The notes beneath the pieces were generated by a model. It was not told the origin of the DNA and searched no databases. It was given only the letters and a program-made list of their open reading frames with translations. The position numbers were made by a program, and so were the translations under genes. Below, piece by piece: positions 29,508-38,361 of a stretch of 64,000 nucleotides of DNA (position 1 is its first letter; each line of letters starts with the position of its first letter). This DNA comes from Streptomyces sp. NRRL S-244 (GTDB taxonomy: Bacteria > Actinomycetota > Actinomycetes > Streptomycetales > Streptomycetaceae), in the NCBI RefSeq assembly GCF_000717915.1, contig NZ_JOCX01000031.1:87871-151870 (forward strand), written 5' to 3'.

Positions 29508-30603
29508 CCTGCGCGGCCCCGCCGTGCCGCCCCGCCCCCTCGATGCCCGCGCGCTGGCGGCGCTCGCCGCCAACCCCGGATGCGGCAGACGAGCCCTGCT
29601 CGACGGCGCCGGGGTGGACAAGACCGCCCTGGCCTCCGCCCTCGGCTCGCCCGCCCCCTTCGGCCAGTCGCAGTTCGCGATCGTCCGCGGGAACTCCTTC
29701 GAGGCCAAGGTCAAGGGCGACGGCGGAGCCGAGCTCCTGCGGCTCGTGTACGAGCACCTCGGCGCCGGCGGCGAGCCCCCCGGCCCGGGCGCCCGCGTCC
29801 CCGACCTGACCGCCGCCGGGCCCGAGGGCCGCGCCGCCCGCACCGCGCTCGCGCTGCGCGAGGCGACCGCCGCCGGGGACGCCGCCGGCCCCGCCGCCGG
29901 TACGTGGACCCTGCTGGACCACCCGATGCTGGCCCTGGAGGTGGCGGGTTCCCCCGCCTATCTGGAGCCGGACGCCGTCGTGGTGCATCCCGACGGCCGC
30001 TGGACCGTCGTGGAGATCAAGTCGTTCCCGATGATCGACGGGGCGGCCGACGCCGCGAAGGTGGGCGCCGCCGCCCGGCAGGCCGCCGTGTACGTCCTGG
30101 CCCTGGAGAAGACCGCCGAGAAGCTGGCCTCCGCCGTGGTCGGGCACACCGTACTGCTCGTCTGCCCCAAGGACTTCTCCAACCTGCCCGCCGCCGCGCC
30201 GGTCGACATCCGCCGCGAGCGGGCCGTGACCCGCCGCCAGCTGGAGCGGCTGACCCGGGTCGAGGAGCTGGCCGCCGCCCTCCCCGAGGGGCTCAGCTTC
30301 GACCCGGCGCGGCCCGCCGAGGAGCTGACCGAGGCGGTCGCGGCCGTCACCGCCGCGTACGCCCCCGAATGCCTGGCCGCCTGCGAGCTGGCCTTCCACT
30401 GCCGGGAGCGGGCCCGCGCCGCCGACGCGGTGACCGCGCTGGGCCGTTCCGTACGGGGGGAGCTCGGCGCGCTCACCACCGTCGAGGAGGCCCTCGCGGC
30501 CGCCGCCGGCTCCGGCCGCCCCGACGACCCGACGGCGGCCTCCCTGCACCACGCGGCCCGGCTGCGCGCCGAGGCCCTGGAGGCGGCCGCATGTCCCTGC
30601 TGA
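29446..30603 (+). CDS. Predicted Fe-S RecB/Cas4-like PD-(D/E)XK nuclease
   Basis: A 385-residue protein read from GTG 29446, where a damage-type promoter would start transcription. The nuclease core is visible as P175-D176, then E190-x-K192 in WTVVEIKSFP, the PD-(D/E)XK signature. Four cysteines have the spacing of Fe-S nucleases of the Cas4/AddB/Dna2 type: C46 (PGCGRRALL) near the N-terminus and C309, C313 and C319 (CLAACELAFHC) near the C-terminus. It overlaps the PAP2 gene's end by 62 bases and the next gene by 13. With the helicase two genes on, it looks like a split Dna2-like DNA end-processing machine. Function is inferred from motifs. Confidence 0.75.
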   Translation: MSSYPPSGPPPTTTLRQRLADLRGPAVPPRPLDARALAALAANPGCGRRALLDGAGVDKTALASALGSPAPFGQSQFAIVRGNSFEAKVKGDGGAELLRLVYEHLGAGGEPPGPGARVPDLTAAGPEGRAARTALALREATAAGDAAGPAAGTWTLLDHPMLALEVAGSPAYLEPDAVVVHPDGRWTVVEIKSFPMIDGAADAAKVGAAARQAAVYVLALEKTAEKLASAVVGHTVLLVCPKDFSNLPAAAPVDIRRERAVTRRQLERLTRVEELAAALPEGLSFDPARPAEELTEAVAAVTAAYAPECLAACELAFHCRERARAADAVTALGRSVRGELGALTTVEEALAAAAGSGRPDDPTAASLHHAARLRAEALEAAACPC

Positions 30604-32156
30604 ACACCCTCGCGCGCCTGGAGGCCGTCCGGGCGGGCCGGGCCCGGCCGCTGGCGACCGTACGGCACCGGCATCTGGGCGCACGCCCGCTGGTCCTCGT
30701 ACCCCTGACGACGGCGGGCGAGGCCGGGGCCCCGCTCGGCGCGCTGGTCGGCACGGATCCCGAAGAGCCGCGGCTGCTCGTGGTGGCGCAGCCGCGCGAC
30801 CGGGACCTGCGCTGGGCCTTCCTGGCGGACCTGGCCGACGTGGTCCTGCCGTACGTGGACGGGTACGCGGACGACGTCGAGTACGTGGAGCGGACCGAGA
30901 CCGACCCGGACACCGGCGCGAAGAGCAAGGTCGCCGCCGAGCTCTGCCTGGACGCGCCGCAGCTGATCGTGCCGAGCCGGGCCGGCATCGAGTACGTGCG
31001 GCTGCTGGGGCGGTCGATGCGGTTCCGGCGTACGGCCGAGGAGGATCCGGAGAATCCGTATCCGGCGCCCACCCGGGTGCCGCTGCTGGGGCGCTGGTTC
31101 ACGCACCTCGGCGAGCGCTCCCGGGTCCCGGGGGCCTCGATGCTGCTGTCGGCGACCGAGCTGCTCGGGCGGCACTGGGCCACCGGCCAGAGCAATCTGG
31201 AGGACCAGCACCTGGGCGCGCTGCTGTCGTGGATAGCCCCGCCGGAGGGGGAATCGGGCGCGGAGGCCGCCCTGCGGGCCGAGCTGGGCCGCGACCGGGC
31301 CGGTCAGCTGCTCCTGCCGCCCGCAGGGCCGGCCACCGACCCGGCCTTCGACAACAAGCTGCTGGCCCCGGCGATGGCCCGCTACGACGCGGCGCGCGCC
31401 GGGGACGACCCGAAGGCGGCGGACCGGGCCGAGGCGGCCGTCCGGGAGCTCGTCGCGGAGCAGATGCGGCCCACCTGGCGGGCGGTGTGGCAGTCGCTGG
31501 AGCTGCTGCGCGCGCTGCCGGCCGGGGAGCGGGCCGAGGAGCGCTGGACCCGCGACCGCTGGTCGTACACCGGCCACCGGGACCGGGTCCGGGCGGGCGA
31601 GCCCCCGCAGCCGCGCCGCGACGACGCGGTGACGGCGGCGCAGAAGCTGGCGACGCGGGAGACCGAGCAGGTGCGGCTCGACGCACAGGAGGCGCTGGAC
31701 GATCCGCTGGTGATGGCGGGCCGGCGGCTGTCCGGCGAGGCCTTCGCGGGCGAGGTCACCGAGGTCGTGATGGAGTGGACGGAGTCGAAGCGGCCGAGTC
31801 CGCGCCCGCTGGTGACGGTGGCCACGGAGGACCGTCCGCAGCTCGCGGAGGGCGGCGGCGGCAAGGTGTTCCGCTCGCTGGAGGGCCGCCCGCAGTCGGC
31901 GCAGTTCGTCCGCTTCGAGGAGGACGGGCGGCTCGTGCTGCGGCTGCTGGACAAGATGGGCCGCGGCCGGGAGCCGGAGCCGGGCTCGGTGCCGGAGAAG
32001 GGCGACCGGGTCTGCTGGACGCTGTTCGAGCACGACGCGCGCGGCGGCCCGAAGCTGCCGGACCCGGAGCGGACCCCGTGGACGCACGGCGGCCCGCCGG
32101 GATCCGCGACCGCCGCTCCGCCGCCCGACGCCGTGACCGATGAGGACATCCTGTGA
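30591..32156 (+). CDS. Unknown protein in the nuclease-helicase operon
   Basis: A 521-residue soluble protein between the nuclease and helicase genes, overlapping both (13 and 4 bases), so the three products are probably made in fixed ratio. I recognise no family. The N-terminal 140 residues look like an alpha/beta region (PLVLVPLTTAGEAGAPLGAL, LLVVAQPRDRDLRWAFLADL). The centre is helical and acidic. The region around 370-470 again has strands (EVVMEWTESKRPSPRPLV, RFEEDGRLVLRLLDKM), perhaps an OB- or SH3-like module. It could be a scaffold or DNA-binding subunit. This is inference from context only. Confidence 0.75.
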   Translation: MSLLNTLARLEAVRAGRARPLATVRHRHLGARPLVLVPLTTAGEAGAPLGALVGTDPEEPRLLVVAQPRDRDLRWAFLADLADVVLPYVDGYADDVEYVERTETDPDTGAKSKVAAELCLDAPQLIVPSRAGIEYVRLLGRSMRFRRTAEEDPENPYPAPTRVPLLGRWFTHLGERSRVPGASMLLSATELLGRHWATGQSNLEDQHLGALLSWIAPPEGESGAEAALRAELGRDRAGQLLLPPAGPATDPAFDNKLLAPAMARYDAARAGDDPKAADRAEAAVRELVAEQMRPTWRAVWQSLELLRALPAGERAEERWTRDRWSYTGHRDRVRAGEPPQPRRDDAVTAAQKLATRETEQVRLDAQEALDDPLVMAGRRLSGEAFAGEVTEVVMEWTESKRPSPRPLVTVATEDRPQLAEGGGGKVFRSLEGRPQSAQFVRFEEDGRLVLRLLDKMGRGREPEPGSVPEKGDRVCWTLFEHDARGGPKLPDPERTPWTHGGPPGSATAAPPPDAVTDEDIL

Positions 32157-33499
32157 GCACCGCATCCGACCGGGGATTCGATCCGGGTACGGCCGCCGCC
32201 GAGGCGACCGCGGCCATCCTGCGCGACACCCTGCACGGGAGCGAGCGCGGCGTGGTCGTCGACTCCCCGCCCGGGGCCGGCAAGTCCACGCTGGTGGTGC
32301 GGGCCGCCCGGGAGCTGGCCGCGGCCGGGCGGCGGCTGATGGTGGTCGCGCAGACCAACGCGCAGGTCGACGACCTGGTGCTGCGGCTCGCCGACAAGGA
32401 TCCGGAGCTGAAGGTCGGCCGGCTGCACAGCAGCGACGGCGAAGCGTACGATCCGGCGCTGCGCGAGCTGCCCTCGGTCACCCTCTCGGCGAAGCCGGGG
32501 GACCTGGCCGAGCTGCCGATCACCATCTCGACGGCGGCGAAGTGGGCGTACGTGAAGGACGCGGAGCCCTGGGAGCACGCCATCGTCGACGAGGCGTACC
32601 AGATGCGCTCCGACGCGCTGCTGGCCGTGGCCGGGCTGTTCGACCGGGCGCTGTTCGTGGGCGACCCGGGGCAGCTGGACCCGTTCAGCGTGGTCGGCGC
32701 CGAGCAGTGGGCCGGGCTGTCGTACGACCCTTCGGCGAGCGCCGTCAGCACCCTCCTCGCACACAACCCGCACCTCCCGCAGCACCGGCTGCCGGTGTCC
32801 TGGCGGCTCCCGGCGTCGGCCGCGCCGCTGGTCTCGCGGGCGTTCTACCCGTACACGCAGTTCCGCAGCGGTACGGGCCCGGGCGAGCGGCGGCTGTCGT
32901 ACGGGGTCGCGGGCGACGGCTCGGGCCCGGACCGGGTGCTGGACGAGGCCGCCGAGTCGGGCTGGGGCCTGCTGGAGCTGCCCGCGCGGCACACCCCGCG
33001 CACCGACCCCGAGGCCGTACGGGCGGTGGCCCTGGTGGTCCGGCGGGCGCTGGACCGGGGGGCGGTGACGGCGGACGAGCAGTCCGAGGCCCCGGCCCCG
33101 CTGACCGCCGACCGGATCGCGGTCGGCACGGCGCACCGGGACCAGGCGGCGGCCGTCCGGGCCGCCCTCGCGGACCTCGGCGTCGCCGGGGTCACGGTGG
33201 ACACCGCGAACCGGCTCCAGGGGCGGGAGTACGACCTCACGGTGGTGCTGCACCCGCTGTCGGGCCGCCCGGACGCGACGGCGTTCCACCTGGAGACGGG
33301 CCGCCTGTGCGTGCTGGCCTCGCGGCACCGGCACGCCTGTGTCGTGGTGGCCCGGGCGGGGATAGCGGAACTGCTGGACGACCACCCCTCCACGGAACCG
33401 GTCCAGTTGGGCGTGACGGTGAAATTCCCGGACGGCTGGGAGGCGAACCACTCGGTCCTGGCCCACCTGGCGGAGCACCGGGTGGCCTGGAGGCCGTGA
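32153..33499 (+). CDS. UPF1/Dna2-like SF1 DNA/RNA helicase
   Basis: A 448-residue superfamily 1B helicase. Motif I (Walker A) is SPPGAGKST with K44. Motif II is D146-E147 in VDEAYQM, the DEAxQ form of the UPF1-like group. Motif III is GDPGQLDP at 170-177 and motif IV is PVSWRLP. Motif V is VDTANRLQGREYDLTVV with Q356-G357-R358-E359, and motif VI has R391 and R393 in LASRHRH. All catalytic residues are present, although at 448 residues it is short for the group and lacks large insertions. It starts at a GTG that overlaps the previous stop. It is the likely motor of a three-protein machine with the Fe-S nuclease encoded two genes upstream. Confidence 0.88.
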   Translation: MSTASDRGFDPGTAAAEATAAILRDTLHGSERGVVVDSPPGAGKSTLVVRAARELAAAGRRLMVVAQTNAQVDDLVLRLADKDPELKVGRLHSSDGEAYDPALRELPSVTLSAKPGDLAELPITISTAAKWAYVKDAEPWEHAIVDEAYQMRSDALLAVAGLFDRALFVGDPGQLDPFSVVGAEQWAGLSYDPSASAVSTLLAHNPHLPQHRLPVSWRLPASAAPLVSRAFYPYTQFRSGTGPGERRLSYGVAGDGSGPDRVLDEAAESGWGLLELPARHTPRTDPEAVRAVALVVRRALDRGAVTADEQSEAPAPLTADRIAVGTAHRDQAAAVRAALADLGVAGVTVDTANRLQGREYDLTVVLHPLSGRPDATAFHLETGRLCVLASRHRHACVVVARAGIAELLDDHPSTEPVQLGVTVKFPDGWEANHSVLAHLAEHRVAWRP

Positions 33500-33632
33500 C
33501 GGGCCGAGCCGGCGGCGGCCAAGGGCTGCAGCCCCTGGAGGCCGTGACAGGCCCGAAGGCGGCGCTCTTGCGCGGCGTTGGACAATGGAGGGTGGCCCGG
33601 AAGGATCCCGAACGCGCAGCAGGAGGACACGC

Positions 33633-33983
33633 ATGGCAGAGCCCGAGCGGACGACCGAGCGGAAGCTGCGGCCCGCGCCGCTGCTCTTCGAGCCCTCGGA
33701 GGCCGCCACGGACCCGGAGCACTTCTTCGACCTGGAGTCGATCGAGGACCCGCGGGAGCTGCTGGCCCGCGCCACCGAGCTGACGCTCGCCTTCCGGGCG
33801 GCGCAGGAGCGGGCGGTGGAGTTCCAGGCGCTGGCCGCCGCGCAGCTCGCCGATCCGCGGCGGTTCGACCGGCTGCCGCCGGCGGAGATCGCCGCGCAGG
33901 CGGACTGGACCGAGGACTACGCGCTCAAGATGATCGAGTTCGGCGAGTCCCTCCAGCGCGAAGCCGGCCCGGACGCCCCGTAA
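33633..33983 (+). CDS. Small hypothetical protein
   Basis: A 116-residue acidic, mainly helical soluble protein (EPSEAATDPEHFFDLESIED, RATELTLAFRAAQERAVEF, AEIAAQADWTEDYALKMIEF). AGGAGG lies eight bases before ATG 33633. No known domain or catalytic motif was recognised. It follows the helicase gene by 133 non-coding bases that contain a repeated 14-base stretch (CTGGAGGCCGTGAC at 33487 and 33534), so it may have its own promoter. Confidence 0.65.
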   Translation: MAEPERTTERKLRPAPLLFEPSEAATDPEHFFDLESIEDPRELLARATELTLAFRAAQERAVEFQALAAAQLADPRRFDRLPPAEIAAQADWTEDYALKMIEFGESLQREAGPDAP

Positions 33984-34126
33984 TCCCGCCGCCGGGTGCG
34001 GCGGGCACCACCTCCGACGTCGCACCTGGCATATGCGGGGCGCAACATAGCCCACCATCCCCCGCCCTGTCCCGGTTTTCCGTAACTCCCGGAAACCGGA
34101 TCGCTACGCCCGGTAGACCGGTCCGC

Positions 34127-34678
34127 ATGACGACGCTGACGACGGCACCCGCCTGCCCCGCCCCTCACGCACGCACCGCCACCCACGTCACCCCCCAGGG
34201 CGCCGCCTGGCTCGCCTCCGCGTCCGCGCACCCGCACAGCACCCTCGCGCGCTGGGAGGCCCGGGCCACCGCCCCCGCCGTACTGCCCTGCGGGACCGCC
34301 TTCGACGTCGTCAACGTCCCGCTCGTCCTCGGCCGCCGCATGCTCGACCTGCTCTGGGCCGAGGGCCCCGGCTCCGGGCCCGTGGCCGTGCACCGCGGGC
34401 GGATGCTGCTGTTCACCTCCACCGGCACCGCGCACCGCCTCCCCGCGCTGCTCGCCTGGGAGGAGTGGGGCAGCCGCGTGCCCGCGCCCCTGTGCCACGG
34501 CCGCGGCGACGCCGTCACCGTCCCGCCGCTCGACGCGACCCCCGGCGCGTCCCGCTGGGTCGTCGCCCCCGACACCCGCACCCCCTGGCTGCCCGGACCC
34601 GAGGCACTCCTGTGGGCGTACCTCCGCGCCGCCCGAGCTGCGGATATCGATTTTTCCTTCCGGCCATCTCCCTGCTAA
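34127..34678 (+). CDS. Primase/polymerase-like hypothetical protein beside tRNA-Lys
   Basis: A 183-residue protein of the kind annotated in Streptomyces as bifunctional DNA primase/polymerase N-terminal-like. Fitting stretches include HVTPQGAAWLASASAHPHST, LPCGTAFDVVNVPLVLGRRM, RGRMLLFTSTGTAHRLPALL and SRWVVAPDTRTPW. The usual Asp-containing metal site of archaeo-eukaryotic primases is incomplete; only FDVV is clear. Polymerase activity is therefore doubtful, and a regulatory role is possible. It lies 18 bases upstream of a tRNA-Lys gene. Confidence 0.65.
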   Translation: MTTLTTAPACPAPHARTATHVTPQGAAWLASASAHPHSTLARWEARATAPAVLPCGTAFDVVNVPLVLGRRMLDLLWAEGPGSGPVAVHRGRMLLFTSTGTAHRLPALLAWEEWGSRVPAPLCHGRGDAVTVPPLDATPGASRWVVAPDTRTPWLPGPEALLWAYLRAARAADIDFSFRPSPC

Positions 34679-34696
34679 TGTCTTCCTCGTCAGCAA

Positions 34697-34770
34697 GCGC
34701 CGCTAGCTCAGTTGGTTAGAGCAGCTGACTCTTAATCAGCGGGTCCGGGGTTCGAGTCCCTGGCGGCGCA
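34697..34770 (+). tRNA. tRNA-Lys (anticodon CTT), copy 1
   Basis: A 74-base cloverleaf: acceptor GCGCCGC pairs with GCGGCGC plus discriminator A. The D loop has AGTTGGTTA, the anticodon loop is CTCTTAA with CTT, and the T loop is TTCGAGT. CCA is not encoded. It is identical over its full length to the copies at 45572 (minus) and 52928. Confidence 0.95.
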
Positions 34771-34776
34771 CAGACG

Positions 34777-34810
34777 GAAGAAGGCCCTCACGCGAGTGGG
34801 GGCCTTCTTC
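34777..34810. terminator. Hairpin terminator after tRNA-Lys copy 1
   Basis: A 15-bp stem GAAGAAGGCCCTCAC / GTGGGGGCCTTCTTC (one G-T pair) around a GCGA loop. The T-rich right arm suits the tRNA; it also lies at the 3' end of the minus-strand M6 protease gene. Confidence 0.8.
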
Positions 34811-34837
34811 GTCATGCCGTGACGCTAGGTCGTGGCG

Positions 34838-36073
34838 CTAGGTCGTGATCTTGACCGTGTACGCGCCCGACGGGGTCCGGTCCGCCACCTCGATCCTGAT
34901 CCGCTCCCCCGGCACCGTGAACGACTCCCCCACTTCCAGCGGCGCGTCCGCCAGCGGCGGGTACACCGAGCGGTCCCAGCAGGCCTCCGAGCCCGGATGC
35001 CCGTCGAGCACCTCGATCGGCCCGCCGCCCGACGCCGCCTCGTTGCGCACCCGGTAGACCAGGACCCCCTCCGTACAGATGTCCCCGTCGTTGCCGGCGG
35101 AGCCCCGCGCCTCGACCGCGATCGCGCTGCCGGTGCCCGTACGGATCACCGCGAGCCGGGTCCCGCCCGTGGCACCGGGGGCCGGGGCCTGGGCCAGCGG
35201 CAGCAGGGTGTGCAGCGAGGAGCCGGACTGCACGCAGTCCACCTGGGAGGAGGACAGCCAGCCGAGCTTCCACTTGTGCCAGGCGAACAGGTCCGGCGCC
35301 ATCCCGAACTGGCTGCCCATGACGTCCCAGTCGCCGACGTACGTGTCCCAGTCGCCCTTGCCGTCGGTCGGCCGGTGGTAGAGGTCGGGCAGGTCGAAGA
35401 CGTGCCCGGTCTCGTGCGCCAGGACGTTGCGGTCCGGCGGGTGCCGCTCGAAGACGGTCACGATCCGCCGCAGGTCCGTCCCGTCCGCCCGGATCGGCCG
35501 GTCGAAGTTGACGACCTTGGTGGCGTCCGAGTCCACTCCGGGCGCGTCCGGGTCGGCGACGAAGTACACGACGTCGTACTGCGAGAAGTCCACCTCCCGG
35601 TCGGCGGCCGCGACCGCGTCCCGCAGGTACGCCGCCCGGTCCTGGGCCGCCCAGTCACGCTGTATCCCGTACGCCGTCGACGGCTTGGGCATCTGGATCC
35701 ACTGCCCCTGCGGGTGCGGTTCCAGCCGGAACCTCCCGTACGAGGCCCGCTCGAAGAAATCGCTGGTCGCGGGGAAGTAGTCGCCGGTCAGCTGCTCGGT
35801 CGTGAGGGTGGCCCGGTGGTCGGGGAACGAGAGGAAGACCATGACCGCGTGGAGGGTGCGCTCCGGCTTGGGGTAGGAGCGGTTCCAGGTGTCCAGACCC
35901 AGGGAGTGGTGCGCCGAGGTGCGGGCCAGGGCGCACGGCCCGGCCCCCGGATCGGCGACCGCGGGACCGGCGACGAGCGACATGGCGGCGAGTGCCGTCA
36001 GGGAGGTGAGCGCGGCCGCCGTGCTTCTGATGCGGGAGCGTTCCACTCCCCCGGGTGTCTCCTGTCGCGGCAC
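34838..36073 (-). CDS. Secreted M6-family (immune inhibitor A-like) metalloprotease
   Basis: A 411-residue exported zinc protease. The start GTG 36073 has GGAGG five bases upstream; a signal peptide (STAAALTSLTALAAMSLVAG, then AVADPGAG) follows. The zinc-binding site is H220-E221-T-G-H224 in HETGHVFDLPDLYH, with the downstream GDWDVMGSQ Met-turn region typical of M6 peptidases. The last ~100 residues form beta-rich accessory sequence (GPIEVLDGHPGSEACW). M6 proteases degrade extracellular proteins. It is monocistronic and shares a hairpin at its end with tRNA-Lys copy 1. Confidence 0.88.
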   Translation of the reverse strand: MPRQETPGGVERSRIRSTAAALTSLTALAAMSLVAGPAVADPGAGPCALARTSAHHSLGLDTWNRSYPKPERTLHAVMVFLSFPDHRATLTTEQLTGDYFPATSDFFERASYGRFRLEPHPQGQWIQMPKPSTAYGIQRDWAAQDRAAYLRDAVAAADREVDFSQYDVVYFVADPDAPGVDSDATKVVNFDRPIRADGTDLRRIVTVFERHPPDRNVLAHETGHVFDLPDLYHRPTDGKGDWDTYVGDWDVMGSQFGMAPDLFAWHKWKLGWLSSSQVDCVQSGSSLHTLLPLAQAPAPGATGGTRLAVIRTGTGSAIAVEARGSAGNDGDICTEGVLVYRVRNEAASGGGPIEVLDGHPGSEACWDRSVYPPLADAPLEVGESFTVPGERIRIEVADRTPSGAYTVKITT

Positions 36074-36179
36074 ATCGACCTCCGGTGGTGGATTCGTACC
36101 ATCTCGTCCCACCCTGCGGCGATTGTCTTACTAATGCCCTGTTCCGCTGCCCCACACGAGTGAGCACTACGGCAAGCCG

Positions 36180-36197
36180 GTGACCCGGGGGGTTCAC
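36180..36197. promoter_or_regulatory. Imperfect inverted repeat in the cdgA upstream region
   Basis: GTGACCCGGGGGGTTCAC (arms GTGACC and GGTTCAC) lies in the 346-base gap between the divergent M6 protease and PAS-GGDEF-EAL genes, 223 bases before the latter. BldD represses c-di-GMP genes at inverted GTNAC-type sites, so this could be one, but the match is loose. I see nothing else defensible in the gap. Confidence 0.3.
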
Positions 36198-36419
36198 CCA
36201 CATGCCTACAGAACGTCACGACCGATCACCGGAGATCATCCAGGAGCTTTCGCTGCTCAGAGCCGTGCAGAAACGATCGCCCGGGATGCGGCCGGCGGGC
36301 CGTCAGCACGCCGAAGTCCCGTGCCCCGCACGGCGACGGAGCTGGATAGGGCCGTACGGTGCCTCTATGATCGGCACACTTTCCTGCACGGACACTCACG
36401 AGCAATGCGGGAGCCAACG

Positions 36420-38249
36420 GTGAGCGGAACCTCAGAGGGAACCGGTTCGGCGGCCGACAGCACCCGATCGGCCATTACGGAGCGTCACCAAGCAGTGCCG
36501 CCCAGGCCGACGACGCCGAGCTTCACCGCGTCCGAACTGCGCGATTACCGCGCCGCCTTCAACGCGGCCCACCTCGCGATGGCCGTCGTCGACCGCTCGG
36601 GCCACGTCGTCGCCGCCAACGAGGCGCTGGGCGGGCTCCTCGGGACCGAGCCGCACGCGCTCGTCGAGCAGAACGCGGCCGACCTGGTCGACCTGGGCGC
36701 CGAGGCCCGTACCTGGCAGGCGTACCAGGAGGTGCTCCGCGGCCGGCAGGCCAGGCTGCGCTGCACCCGCCGCCTCAAACACCCCGACGGGCACTCCCTG
36801 TGGACCGAGGTCACCCTCGGCCCGGTGCCCGGCACCCGGGACGTGCTGCTGTCCGTCGCCGACATCAGCGACCGCCGCGACCTCCAGGCCCGGCTGCGCC
36901 ACCTCCAGATGCACGACCCGGTGACCCGGCTGCCCAACCGGGCGCTGTTCTTCGAGCGGCTCTCCGCCGCCCTGGAGGCCTCCTCGTACGAGCACGGCGG
37001 CACCGGGCGGATCGGCCTGTGCTACCTCGACCTCGACGGGTTCAAGGCCGTCAACGACACCCTGGGCCACCGGGTCGGCGACCGGCTGCTGACCGCCGTC
37101 GCGTCCCGGCTGACGCAGTGCGCCGACCAGTCCGGCTACGGGCGCACCGGCGGGCACCTGGTGGCCCGCCTCGGCGGCGACGAGTTCGCCCTGCTGGTCG
37201 AGGACTCCACCGGCACCGAGCAGCTCGTCGACCTGGCCCGGAGCGTACTGGCCGCCGTACAGGAGCCGTTCGACCTGGCCGGGCAGCGATTGTCGGTCTC
37301 GGCGTCGATCGGCGTCGTGGAGCGGGCCGCGGACGGGACCTCGGCGACCGGGCTGATGCAGGCCGCGGACACGACCCTGTACTGGGCGAAGGCGGACGGC
37401 AAGGCCCGCTGGACGCTGTTCGACCCGGAGCGCAACGCGCACCGCATGACCCGCCAGGCGCTGACCTCGACCCTGCGGCCGGCCGTGGAGCGGGGCGAGT
37501 TCGCGCTGGAGTACCAGCCGCTCGTGGACCTGGAGAGCGGGGCGGTGCGCGGGGTGGAGGCGCTGGTCCGCTGGAACCACCCGCAGTTCGGCATGCTGAC
37601 GCCGAATCGGTTCATCGGGATCGCCGAAGAGGACGGCTCCATCGTCCAGTTGGGGCGGTGGGTGTTGCGGACCGCCTGCCGGCAGGCCCGGCGCTGGCAG
37701 ATCGAACGGCCCAGCGACTCCCCGGTCTTCGTCTCCGTCAACGTGGCGGTCCGCCAGGTGTGGGACTCCGACCTCGTCGGCGACGTGGCGGGGATCCTGG
37801 CCGAGACCGGGCTGGCCCCGCAGCTGCTCCAGCTGGAGCTGACCGAGTCGGCGGTGATGGGCTCCGCCGGGCGCCCGCTCCAGGCCCTCCAGGCGCTGAG
37901 CGACATGGGCGTGCGGATCGCCATCGACGACTTCGGCACCGGGTACTCGAACCTGGCGTACCTGAGCCGGCTGCCGGTGTCCGTGCTGAAGCTGGACGGC
38001 TCCTTCGTACGGGGCTTCCGCTACGAGGAGGGAACCCACCCGAACCCGGCCGACGAGACCATCGTCGAGGCCCTGGTGCAGCTCGCGCACCGGCTCGGGC
38101 TGACCGTGACGGCGGAGTGCGTGGAGACGGCGGGCCAGGCGGCCCGGCTGCGCCGGGTCGGCTGCGACACGGGCCAGGGCTGGCTGTACTCGCGCGCGGT
38201 GGCCCCGGAGCTGATCGCGGAGATGATCGGCACCCGCCCCGGGGCGTAA
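36420..38249 (+). CDS. cdgA: c-di-GMP turnover protein, PAS-GGDEF-EAL
   Basis: A 609-residue protein with no membrane helices. A PAS domain lies at about residues 38-155 (AVVDRSGHVVAANEAL). The GGDEF domain is at about 155-325, with an intact G252-G253-D254-E255-F256 motif for c-di-GMP synthesis. The EAL domain is at about 345-600, with E380-A381-L382 in EALVRWNHP and the metal site region AIDDFGTGYSNLAYL, for hydrolysis to pGpG. Both active sites look intact, so either or both activities are possible. GTG 36420 has GGGAG six bases upstream. Architecture and surroundings match CdgA of S. coelicolor, which affects development; the symbol is by resemblance. Confidence 0.88.
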   Translation: MSGTSEGTGSAADSTRSAITERHQAVPPRPTTPSFTASELRDYRAAFNAAHLAMAVVDRSGHVVAANEALGGLLGTEPHALVEQNAADLVDLGAEARTWQAYQEVLRGRQARLRCTRRLKHPDGHSLWTEVTLGPVPGTRDVLLSVADISDRRDLQARLRHLQMHDPVTRLPNRALFFERLSAALEASSYEHGGTGRIGLCYLDLDGFKAVNDTLGHRVGDRLLTAVASRLTQCADQSGYGRTGGHLVARLGGDEFALLVEDSTGTEQLVDLARSVLAAVQEPFDLAGQRLSVSASIGVVERAADGTSATGLMQAADTTLYWAKADGKARWTLFDPERNAHRMTRQALTSTLRPAVERGEFALEYQPLVDLESGAVRGVEALVRWNHPQFGMLTPNRFIGIAEEDGSIVQLGRWVLRTACRQARRWQIERPSDSPVFVSVNVAVRQVWDSDLVGDVAGILAETGLAPQLLQLELTESAVMGSAGRPLQALQALSDMGVRIAIDDFGTGYSNLAYLSRLPVSVLKLDGSFVRGFRYEEGTHPNPADETIVEALVQLAHRLGLTVTAECVETAGQAARLRRVGCDTGQGWLYSRAVAPELIAEMIGTRPGA

Positions 38250-38361
38250 GCCGTCGCTTCCGGATATTGCCCGACCCGCGACGCTCCCCCGGCCGCCGCC
38301 GGGAGGTGCCCCCGGGCCCCGCGCCTCGCGCCTCGCGGCGTGTCCGGAGGGGACGACCCGG

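Noticed and set aside
34127..34770. Integrative element at tRNA-Lys with a primase-like gene
   Set aside because: No integrase, excisionase, replication gene or repeated tRNA 3' end next to it; only a single primase-like gene of doubtful activity.
36180..36197. PHO-box reading of the GGTTCACCC element
   Set aside because: Only a single half-site is present; PHO boxes need direct repeats of about 11 bases. Kept only as a weak inverted repeat.
36202..36423. Short plus-strand frame upstream of the c-di-GMP gene
   Set aside because: No codon bias, many Cys/Arg/Pro, and it overlaps the ribosome site of the real gene. More likely non-coding.
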